Positions 17,939-25,795 of a stretch of DNA of 25,795 bases are shown here, piece after piece. Both the position numbers and the translations under genes were made by a program. Under the pieces are notes generated by a model. It had not been told where the DNA came from and did no database searches. It was given only the letters and a program-made list of their open reading frames with translations. This stretch comes from Chara braunii (lineage: Eukaryota > Streptophyta > Charophyceae > Charales > Characeae): assembly GCA_003427395.1 (NCBI GenBank), contig BFEA01000346.1, positions 224,487 through 250,281 on the forward strand, in the 5' to 3' direction. How positions within the stretch are numbered: position 1 is the stretch's first letter; each line of letters starts with the position of its first letter.

Positions 17939-20250
17939 TCAATCGTCGTATCGAGCAAAACGACGACGAGTGCGTTGTGGACGCTTAGAAGCATCCGACT
18001 GCTGCTGAAGGTCTGCCTCAGATAGAGCAGACTCGACTTCAGCGGTCTCCTCAGCCGGGGGAGAAGGAGGCAGGTCAGTGGGCTGAGGAGGAGCAGTGAA
18101 CCCAGCAAGGCGAGCACGGTCATAGGCACGCACCAACATGCGAGCGTGCTGCAAGTGCTCAGGGGCTCCCAGGTAGCCTCCTCATCAGGGTAACCCTTCC
18201 AACGTACGAGATACTCGACGTGGGGAGGGTTGTCGTCGGTGAATCGACGACCAATGATGTCTGAAACGAGGAACTCCTCGTGACCGTCCACCATGAGGGG
18301 TGGAGGGCGCTCGTATGGTCGTCCAGTGAAACGCTCAGACGGTCTGCGGTAAGGACGCAGTAACGAGACGTGGTAGACATCATGCACACGAGCCTGGCGT
18401 AGGTAGTCGGGCAGCTTCACACGAAAGCTGACCGAGCTAGATGCCGTATCAGAACTGACGGCCTGAAGGATGCGGCATGGGTCAAAGAAGCGACGCCGAA
18501 ACTTGCGAAGCGTGTCCGCTTCGAGCTGTAAGTGGCGGACATCGATAAGCACATCATCACCGACTTTGAATGGATGGTCCATCCTCGATCGGTTCGCACG
18601 TGCTGCCATGCGAGTCTGGGAAGCGGCTATGTGCTCATGTGCGGTCTTCATGATCGACGTCATGTGTGCAACCCAATCATCCAGCGCGGGACAACTCGTN
18701 TNGGGGTGCATCTGTGACGGTCGAAGAAAGTCCGAGGGAACACGAGGGTGATAGCCGAGGTCGCAATAGTAAGGCGACATCCCCGTGGCTGGCAAGACGG
18801 CGTGGTTGTAGGCTATCTGCGCGTGGGCAAGATGAAGATCCCACCGCTGGTCGTCACGAACAATCTTTCGAAGAATATCTCCGAGAGTCCTGTTCGTGAT
18901 CTCGGTCTGACCATCAGTCTGAGGATGGTAAGACGAGGAGAAGTGGAGCTGAGTGTCGTATACCTCGTGGAGCCGTCGCCAGAATCGGCTGGTAAAGCGC
19001 GGGTCACGGTCAGATATGATGCTTAGAGGTAAGCTGTGGTCACGCACGACTCAGTCAAACACGATGTCGGCGACCTCACGTGCACTGATGGCATAGCGGC
19101 ACGGAACAAAGCATGCACGCTTTGTGAAGCAGTCGACGACGACCAGGATAGCATCATGACCGCGAGGGGTCGGAGGACGAAGAGGACCGATAAAGTCCAT
19201 CGAGATGGACTGCCAACGACCGTGAGGAATAGGAAGAGGCTGGAGCAAACCATAAGGCAGGTGGTTCACACTGTTCACCTCCTGACAGATGGGACACTCT
19301 GCGACGTAGTCCTTCACAAAGTCCTTGCGCTTCGGCCAGACGTATAGGCGGCTCACACGAGCCAACGTCTTGTGGAAGCCCATATGACCGGCAGCTGCCT
19401 GGTCATGGAACTCGGCTACTGCTCGGACACGTAGCTGTCCAGTGGAGGGAACGAAAATACGGGGCTCTCTGGTGCCCTGTGAACCGTGCCAGTACACGAG
19501 ACCGTTGTCCCCGAGAGAGTAGTTTGGGATGGTCTTGCCACTCCGAAGGGTCGTGTGGATGTCGCGATAGTCGGGGCAGTGGCGGTACTGAGTGCGAAAC
19601 TCGTCGATCACCGAGTGGTGGACGATGGTGAACGAGATGGAAGAGAGTTGGATCTGCTCCTGGTCGTGGTCAGGGCGTCGGGATAGGGCATCTACGACCC
19701 GATTAGTCTCACCCTTGATGTGCTCAGTGGTGAAACTAAACTCAGATAGGTCGCGCCACTAGCGAGCCTGTCGAGGAGTGAGCTTCGGCTTAGTAAAAAA
19801 AGCCTGGACAACAAAGTTGTCCGTGTGCACCGTGAATGGTGCCCCGTGNAGGTAGTGCCGCCAGTGCCGAGCAGCATAAACTACTGCGAGAACCTCACGT
19901 TCATCAGCAGTGTAGTTTATCTCGGCGGGCAGGAGCTGACGGGAGTAGAAGGCTATCGGACAATCACCTGAGCGAGACTCGACAGTGCCGTCCACGACAA
20001 TGGTAGGAGAATAGTCAATAGAGGGCTCGTCAGTAGCTGGACGAGTAGGCGTCAGTCGGGAAGTAGTGGTAGGGGTAGGTGGTAGGAAGTGAGGGATACG
20101 AGGATGAGAGGAATCAGGAGAGGAGGGGAAGAACTAAGAAAGCACTGCTCCTACAGCAAAGTCTGACGCATCGGTGGTAAGGATAAAAGGGCGATCAAAA
20201 TCGGGTAGGTGAAGAACCGGTGCGCATGTCACCGCCTTCCGGATGCCGGC
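17939..20250 (-). pseudogene. pol: Ty3/gypsy chromovirus pol remnant: RNase H, integrase, chromodomain (5'-truncated)
   Basis: One minus-strand frame runs from about 20250 to 18163 with three stops, then shifts by one base and ends at 17939. In order: the end of RT (APVLHLPDF); RNase H ([13 protein letters not shown], then YTADEREVLAVV, FTVHTDN and TPRQAR); the integrase zinc-binding module (H69, H76, C106, C109 of frame 19611-19051, with YVWPKRKDF and CPICQ); and the integrase core with D in ISMDFIGPL, D in ISDRDPRFTSRFW and E in YHPQTDGQTE, a complete DDE set. The chromodomain follows (EYLVRWKGYPDEEATWEP), then a Pro/Ser-rich tail. Stops are TAG 20136-20134, TAG 19761-19759 and TGA 19053-19051, with a frameshift near 18163. 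Gag, protease and most of RT are missing. The element is defective. Confidence 0.9.
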
Positions 20251-20331
20251 ATGCTACAGTCCGCGCTATACACACGACGACTGTCCACACTGTCTGTGCA
20301 TACGGGAAGTTTCGGATGCCGGCATGCTACA
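20238..20331. repeat. Direct repeat of about 21 bp at the retroelement truncation point
   Basis: ggatgccggcatgctaca occurs at about 20241-20258 and again at 20314-20331, 73 bp apart. Similarity to RT ends in the first copy, so the repeat coincides with the 5' truncation boundary. It could reflect microhomology at a deletion or recombination junction. Confidence 0.6.
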
Positions 20332-20462
20332 ACCAGCAGCCCTTCCTACTCCAGCTCATCGGCCTATCTGTGACTCGGCCGGGTTGCTAGTCGAGGGCGG
20401 CAAAAACTTCGTCCAAAACCTTACACTCCATCCAAGGAAGGATCTGCCCCAGCGGAGGAAGT
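20332..20462. other. Short unique stretch between the truncated retroelement and the 341-bp duplication
   Basis: No gene or repeat was recognised here. Confidence 0.45.
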
Positions 20463-21141
20463 GGCCAATGTGCTAAGAAAGTGGCCAAGTACATGGACTG
20501 ACAGTTTTCCCTTCTCGGGAATACTGCCGGTTTTAGTCCGCCGGGATCCGAACTTCCTTTGTCGATGCGTGATGTGGTCAGTCTCAGTGGGGCTGGTGTG
20601 TTGAAAAGTCCGCCGCAGTCCGAACTTCGGGGATTGCTGGTCTCCGGCTTCTGTGAGTTGTGGTGGTTTTCCTTTGCGAAGTGCGGGGGGTGATAAGCTC
20701 GAATGTTGCAGTCGTTTTGTTTTCCAGTCGTACAACCGCACCTGGGTGCACATGACCACGCGAGGTGAGGGTCCTGTGGTCGGAGAGGTCCTGCTTGACT
20801 GTAGGCCAAGGTGCTAAGAAAGTGGCCAAGTACATGGACTGACAGTTTTCCCTTCTCGGGAATAGTGCCGGTTTTAGTCCGCCGGGATCCGAACTTCCTT
20901 TGTTGATCGTGATGTGGTCAGTCTCAGTGGGGCTGGTGTGTACAAACGTCCGCCGCAGTCCGAACTTCGAGGATTGCTGGCCTCCGGCTTCTGTGAGTTG
21001 TGGTGGTTTTCCTTTGCGAAGTGCGGGGGTGATAAGCTCGGATGTTGCAGTCGTTTTATTTTACAATCGCACAACCGCACCTTGGTGCACATGACCACGC
21101 GAGATCAGGGTCCTGTGGTCGGAGAGGTCCTGCTTGATTGT
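20463..21141. repeat. 341-bp tandem duplication
   Basis: Unit 1 (20463-20803) and unit 2 (20804-21141) are about 93% identical by eye. Each begins ggccaa-gtgctaagaaagtg and ends gagaggtcctgcttga-tgt. They carry ccgccgggatccgaacttcc and caccgcacct-like segments near the 3' end. Open frames on both strands exist in both units but are not conserved in phase. The duplication immediately precedes the C48 protease fragment and may include its upstream or intron sequence. LTR identity is not supported, as there are no TG...CA ends. Confidence 0.85.
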
Positions 21142-21199
21142 TGCGTCTGTACGAATGTATGGTTCTCATTTTTCGTTTTGTCTTTCTTCTGTTGTACAG

Positions 21200-22183
21200 G
21201 GGTGGTGTCGTCTCGAGCACGGAGGTCCTCCAAATATCCAGAGCACATATTGCAAAAAGTCCCCGGGTTGAGTAAAAAACACAAGGATATGTTAAAGGCA
21301 TCAGGGGTTGATGTCGAGATCGGGAAGAAGGAGTACACCATTGCCATTGAGGAATGTCTTTCCCTTCTTGCCCCAGAGAAAGGGACATATCCACGATCTG
21401 TGAGTAGGGGTCAGACCATGTATGAGAAGTACTTAGCAACGCGTCATGCACCGGGGGACAATGTCTAGAACTCCGTTTCTCACTACCCCACGTGTCCTTT
21501 GTTTGATGTTGTGCAGTGCGGGCAACAAGTGCAGCACGTGGGAAAAGTTTCGCTGCGACGATTGCGCCTCTGAGCTTGCGGGTTTTAGATGACATTGTAC
21601 GAGGCTCGGTGCCGTCTAACACTATTCTCTCTATACTGGGCGATGGTCAATTTCGGATTGCAGCAAAAGATCTCCTCACCCTCTTGCATGTCAACGGCAG
21701 GGTGAATGATGAGGTGGTCATTTCTATATGGCGTTGTTGGGGTCGACTGCATGTGGGTCACGTGACATCTCTTCAGGCCTTTAAGTCTTCAGCTTTAATT
21801 CGTTCTTCTTCAATAAACTGCGACTTCAAGGACACGGTGGGGTGCAGAGGTGGGCTAAAAACGTAGATTTGCTTCGTTACGATATTATCTTCATTCCTGT
21901 CCACAAAGATGATAATCACTGGATCCTCGTTTCCGTCAACATGAGAGATGATGTTCTCGAAATTTTTGATTATTTTCCTCGCATTGTAGCTGATTTCAGT
22001 TTTTACCTTAGTGTTTTCGAGTTGATTGTGCAGTATTTGGAACGTCAAACATCACATAGGCGGTCGGATAGGAATTGGAAGTCCATGGTGGGAAATGTTG
22101 TGGTGGATGGAGTTCCGAGACAAGTGGATGGAGCAAGNTGTGGTGTGTTCATGTTGATGTATGCGACGTTGTTGCAACATTGA
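21200..22183 (+). pseudogene. C48 (Ulp1/SENP-like) cysteine protease fragment, probably frameshifted
   Basis: A pyrimidine tract and acceptor end at 21199 (ttgtacag). An open segment follows (KYPEHILQKVPGLSKKHKD), with donors at 21400 or 21404. A second acceptor ends at 21516 (gttgtgcag). The donor at 21404 joins in phase with the second segment, which contains ILGDGQFRIAAKDLLTLL and VNDEVVISIW, matching the WLNDEVI region of Ulp1 proteases. A shift near 21770-21795 is needed to enter the last frame (NSFFFNKL, then VQRWAKNVDL). That frame, 21842-22183, holds IIFIPVHKDDNHWILV, IFDYF, VPRQVDG and CGVF: His26, Asp43, Gln94 and Cys100, a full catalytic set in the usual order. The N at 22138 precedes the Cys codon (AGN, Ser or Arg). 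Such domains occur in de-SUMOylating enzymes and in transposon-encoded proteins. The local mobile-element context favours the latter. Confidence 0.65.
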
Positions 22184-23340
22184 GATCGACGGCCTTTCCG
22201 GTTGTCTTGTAAAGATATTCTGCTTCTTAGACGACAATTAGCATCATGTGTCTTAGAACATCGTTGTCTTTGATGAATTTGATTGACTTCGAAACTTTTT
22301 TTTAAGTTGTTCCATTCGTTGATCGTTAAATTTCATAAATCGAGACATTATTCAACTGTCCTTCTGCCAGAGGCATTGCTTTCTTTTATCGTTCCGAGTT
22401 CGCATTATCTACGGCAAGCTCAATGCATGTCCTGTGTCATGTATGGGCTTTGTAATCTATGTCACGTAATGTTCCATGTTCCGAATTCTGTTCAAGTTGA
22501 AGTATTGTGTTCCATGTTTCGAATTCTGTTCAACAGGAAGTGTAAACATGATTGTGAAATTGGTTGGTGAATGAATGAGAGATCTCATCTTATGTGAAAT
22601 TGGTCAGTGGATGCCCAAACCTTCTTTGCATGACCATTTGAAATGCGGATATTCATCGTGATGGAGCACAATTTAATCTAATTCAATCTAATTACATTGC
22701 TAATTTTGTTTACAAAAGTTCAACAACTATGGATGTCAGCAAACTTTCGCATTAGAGGCGGCTGGGCGGGCATGCCCATGTACAAACACTGTAGTCAAAA
22801 ATGAATTCGTTAGAAAGAGGACAGTGTCACAGTATAGTTACTGTATCTTTCATCACATTTATGAAATTGAAGTTTGACAAGTTAGGATCACGACACAGTT
22901 CCGCATAGGGTTCCCTTTGGCGTGCCAATCGTTGTTCGTTTATGAAGTTTGACTAGTATGGATCCCAACACACTTCCTCACAGGATCACCAACATGTTTT
23001 TGATGTTCAACAAGTAAGGATCCCAACACACTTCCACATTTGGGATTTCATTTATAAAGTTTCACAAGTATGGATCTCAGCACGCTTCTGCATGTGGTTA
23101 ACCCCTAGATGGGCATGCCTACGTTGCTTAGGCTGCAGCCAAAAATTAATTCGTTAGAAAGAGGACACAGTATAATGTCCTATTTTAACGAATAACGTGT
23201 TAATAAATAAAATCAAAATAAATAATTTATTATTTTATTTTTTATTTTAAATTTTGTACGTAATTTTGATACGACCCTGAGGCAAAAGATATTCAGTTTA
23301 TGTTTCTGCACAACATAGGTTTTTTTCGGAGTTTTTGGAG
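22184..23340. repeat. AT-rich non-coding DNA with diverged short tandem repeats
   Basis: gttccatgtt-cgaattctgttcaa is duplicated at 22470 and 22509. A core of about 45 bp (aagttt-acaagtatggatcncaacacncttc) recurs near 22715, 22870, 22945, 23002 and 23055. A larger unit containing gggcatgcc and attcgttagaaagaggac occurs twice (22731 and 23072, 341-bp offset). No gene is recognised. Confidence 0.65.
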
Positions 23341-23523
23341 TTTTTTTTTTTTTTTTTTTTGTCAGGAGCCTCTCTGGTTCTTGCACGGGCTGGCCACCCG
23401 GGACCCGGGCGGCCAGGCTGGTAGCCTAAATATAAAATATATAAATATATAAATAAAATAAAAAATAAAAAATAAAATAAAATAGTAATTAAATATTATA
23501 CATATATAATATACATATATATA

Positions 23524-23562
<39 letters not shown>

Positions 23563-23566
23563 CAAT
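23341..23566. repeat. Poly-T (about 20), AT-rich tract and (AAAT)n microsatellite
   Basis: A T homopolymer of about 20 bases lies at 23341-23360. A GC-rich near-palindrome (ctggccacccgggacccggg, then cggccag) lies at about 23390-23417. An A/T-only tract with (TA)n follows from about 23435, then about ten AAAT units (about 23524-23562). Confidence 0.9.
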
Positions 23567-23929
23567 ACGCATCCCCTTAAGCAGCATTGGCCGCGGGGGA
23601 GACCTGTGTTCCTCTGCACGCCGAAATCGGGTTGAAGTTTTGATGCGGGTCGGCGGATGAAGGTGATCGAGGGAGGGCGGACGTACAAAATTGTTCACAA
23701 CGCGCCAGAAAATGAGAGAGCGGGCCCACGGGGCCCAACGGCGACGGACATCGATGCGAGGGAATATGTTGAAGCATCCGCCGTCGGATAGCAAGAAAGT
23801 GTTGTTTTGTGCCCTGCCCCCTTTTTTCAATTCTGTTTTCGCCCGTTGTTGTTGTTGTTTTTTTTCCCTTCTTCTCTTTCATTTTTTCTTCCTTTTCTTT
23901 CTTATTTTCAGCTCTGTTTTGGCGGCTTC
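23567..23929. other. GC-rich stretch followed by pyrimidine-rich low-complexity DNA; no gene recognised
   Basis: 23570-23815 is GC-rich and open in several frames on both strands, with no recognisable domain. 23820-23930 is T/C-rich (gttgttgttgttttttttcc, ttttcttcc repeats). It might contain an exon of an unknown gene, but nothing in the translation supports one. Confidence 0.4.
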
Positions 23930-24210
23930 TTTCTTGTTTTTGGCGTTTTCGTGCAGGCGGCGACAAAACAAAAGAGGCAGCTTCGACAAAGTTGGAGGAC
24001 CCATCCGCCCGCCCGCACACACACACTGCTTCTTTTTTGTTTTTTGCGTTTTCGTGCGGGTGGCAAGAAAACAAAAGAGACGGCTTCGACAAAGTTGAAG
24101 GACCCATTTGCCCGGCCGCACACACACACACGCGTGCGCGCACGCCCGCCCACCCTTCCGCCCGCCCGCCCGCCCGCCTACACACATACACACATACACA
24201 CACTAATATA
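23930..24210. repeat. 104-bp tandem duplication with (CA)n and (CCCG)n microsatellites
   Basis: gcgttttcgtgc, caaaacaaaagag and cttcgacaaagttg are repeated with an offset of about 103 bp (cttcgac at 23981 and 24084). Each unit ends in gcccg followed by a CA run. After the second unit come CA/CG-rich and (CCCG)n runs (24115-24180) and ACAC/ATAC runs to about 24205. Confidence 0.88.
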
Positions 24211-24389
24211 TGTTAGTATTAGTATTTGAAGCTTGCTCACAGTGGTTGTGGTTGGGTTGGGGTTTGAACCCATGCACATATTTTGAAATACCCAATTGCC
24301 CGATCAGATAACCACTCAGGTGGACTGGGTCCCTATCTGCTTTTGGGGACTGCATTCTTTTGAAGTGTATCCGACGTCAAGCTGCTGGC
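24211..24389. other. Intergenic stretch with a tRNA B-box-like string
   Basis: On the minus strand a gagtggtta string (about 24312-24320) is followed by gggttcaaacccc (about 24259-24271), similar in order to the A and B boxes of tRNA genes or tRNA-derived SINEs. No cloverleaf can be drawn with convincing acceptor and anticodon stems, so I do not call a tRNA. Confidence 0.25.
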
Positions 24390-25283
24390 ACGTCAGGATA
24401 TGCCTGTGTGTCCGAATCCTAACATTGCACAGTGTGGTAGGCGGGTTCAGTCCTGCAATTTTCAAGCGCCAACTTTGGCGATTTTTCGTGCTCAAAGTAA
24501 TTAATAAAAAAATCTAAAATTTTCAGATCCTGTATATTAGATTTCGCTCTTTCTTGAAAAAATATTAGAAAATTTTTAAAAAAAACATGAAATAAACGCC
24601 GCGCTGATTCGTTATGTTTTTGTTTTTTACCGCCCTAGTACGACGTGTGGGCCAACGGAGAAAGTAACCCAACTTCCGCGATTTTTAGCGCTGAGAAGAA
24701 AGACTCGAATCCGCTGAAAATTTAAGGGTCTGCAAGTTTGGTCTTAATCTTTCCACGAAAGATGTGAAAAAAAAAAAAAAAAGTTTAGACCGCAAAATAA
24801 ATGTCGCGCCAAATGGTCTCATTTTTCGTTTTTGGCACTTTACCTCGTGTGGCAAGTGCCTGTGTGTTCGAATCCTAACGTTGCACAGTGTGGCAGGCGG
24901 GTCCAAGCCTGCAATTTTGAGCCGCCAACTTCGGCGATTTTTCGAGCTCAGAGTAATTGATGAAAATATATGAAATATTTAGATCCTGTAGAACAGATTG
25001 CGATTTTTCTAGAAAAAATATTAGAGAAATAATTAAAAAAAAAAGTAAAAACAAACGTTGCGCCGATACGTTGTGTTTTCGGTTTTTACCCCCCTACGAT
25101 GTGTAGGCCAATAGAGAAAGTATCCCAACTTCCGCGGTTTTTAGCGCTCAAAAAAATGACTGAAATCCGCTGAAAATTTAACGGTCTGCAGGCTTGGTCT
25201 TGATCTTTCCACGAAAAATGTTTCAAAAAAAAAAAAAAAAAACTTAAATCGAGAGAAAAAAAAACGTTCAAACTGCTAAATAA
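24390..25283. repeat. 456-bp tandem duplication, AT-rich
   Basis: Unit starts align at gcctgtgtg (24402 and 24858). Shared landmarks are gaatcctaac-ttgcacagtg, ggcgatttttcg, cagatcctgta-like, aaaaatattagaaa, ttttagcgct, tgaaatccgctgaaaattta and atctttccacgaaa, each followed by a long A run. Short open frames in the units (for example 24296-24517 and 24764-24973) correspond to one another and show no known domain. Confidence 0.88.
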
Positions 25284-25795
25284 ATGCCGACCCAGCCACT
25301 CCAAGCACCTACCGACCCAGCCACTTCAAGCACCTACCGACCCAACCACTCCAAGCACCTATACCGACCAAGCCACTCCAAACACCTACCAATCGAACCA
25401 CTCCAAGCACCTATACGGACCGAGCAAGTCCAAGCACCTAACGGCCGAGCCAGTCCAAGCACCTACACCGACCGAGCCACTCCAAGCACTTACTTACCGA
25501 GCCAGTCAAAGCACCTACCGACCGAGTCAATCGAAGCACCTACCGACAGAGCCAGTCCAAGCACCTACCGATTGAGCCAGTCCAAGCACCTACCGACTTA
25601 GCCAGTCCAAGAACCCACTGACCGAGCGAGTCCAAGCACCTACCGACCGAGCCAGTCCAAGCACCAACCAACCGAGCCAAACACCTAACGACCGAGCCAG
25701 TCCAAACACCTACCGACTGAGCCAGTCCAAGCCCTACCTTCTGAGCCACTCCAAGCACTTGCCTACCGAACCACTCCAAGCACCTACCAACCAAG
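25284..25795. repeat. 25-bp minisatellite, about 20 units, running off the window
   Basis: The consensus is accgaccgagccagtccaag followed by cacct (25 bp), with occasional 24- or 27-bp units and point variants. Open frames on both strands (PSTYRPSQSKHL-type, and W/G/R-rich on the minus strand) are products of the repeat. The array continues past the window end. Confidence 0.95.

Noticed and set aside
17713-18162. Last 150 codons of the 17713-19047 frame as part of the retroelement protein
   Set aside because: After TWEP the chromodomain continues in the neighbouring frame (QHARMLVRAYDRA, ending at 17939), so the original frame beyond about 18163 is out of phase.
20463-21141. Pair of LTRs
   Set aside because: The two units are directly adjacent with no internal region, lack TG...CA ends and show no target-site duplication.
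23807-24229. Phe-rich plus-strand ORFs that could be read as membrane proteins
   Set aside because: They are translations of T/C-rich and CA-repeat low-complexity DNA, and three frames are open at once.
24255-24325. tRNA gene on the minus strand
   Set aside because: A- and B-box-like strings are present, but acceptor and anticodon stems do not form convincingly.
25284-25794. Pro/Ser/Thr-rich or Gly/Trp-rich repeat proteins
   Set aside because: They are translation products of the 25-bp minisatellite in opposite strands. Monomers of variable length break any long frame.

Overview
The window looks like repeat-rich nuclear DNA from a eukaryote, most likely a streptophyte alga (Chara-like) or an early-diverging land plant. 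The supports are a chromodomain Ty3/gypsy retroelement, a LINE reverse-transcriptase remnant, a DUF7869-type gene, a C48 (Ulp1-like) protease fragment, many micro- and minisatellites, and isolated N bases typical of a draft assembly. The species is an inference. I see no intact, clearly functional host gene, and no rRNA gene, confident tRNA gene or CRISPR array.

Layout. 0-0.25 kb is GT/TCAA microsatellite and poly-T. 0.37-0.95 kb holds two overlapping minus-strand Cys-containing ORFs of unknown function. 1.17-2.31 kb is a decayed minus-strand LINE reverse transcriptase. 2.3-4.1 kb is AT-rich, with a foldback and small duplications. 4.15-4.64 kb is an unknown minus-strand ORF. 4.87-7.73 kb is a minus-strand DUF7869-type gene, broken by stops and frameshifts but traceable almost end to end.

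8.1-15.85 kb is a large compound repeat block. It contains about 40 copies of one 16-bp dyad motif (GGnGGAT-NN-ATCCnCC) in three subfamilies, each embedded in its own longer cassette. Some cassettes are inverted head-to-head. A 28-bp minisatellite of about 52 units, with a 414-bp higher-order duplication, sits between two direct repeats 1,941 bp apart. 16.0-16.45 kb holds a 98-bp tandem duplication and a CRE/TATA promoter-like site.

16.5-20.25 kb is a 5'-truncated minus-strand Ty3/gypsy chromovirus: candidate 3' LTR, long 3' untranslated region, chromodomain, integrase, RNase H. Its three in-frame stops can each be explained by one C:G to T:A transition. 20.46-21.14 kb is a 341-bp tandem duplication. 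It lies next to a plus-strand C48 cysteine-protease fragment (21.2-22.2 kb) that retains a His/Asp/Gln/Cys set.

22.2-25.8 kb is AT-rich and simple-repeat DNA, with a 104-bp duplication, a 456-bp duplication and a terminal 25-bp minisatellite that runs off the window. The genes do not form a pathway. This reads as a mobile-element and satellite landscape, and the dyad-bearing cassette family is its least explained part.
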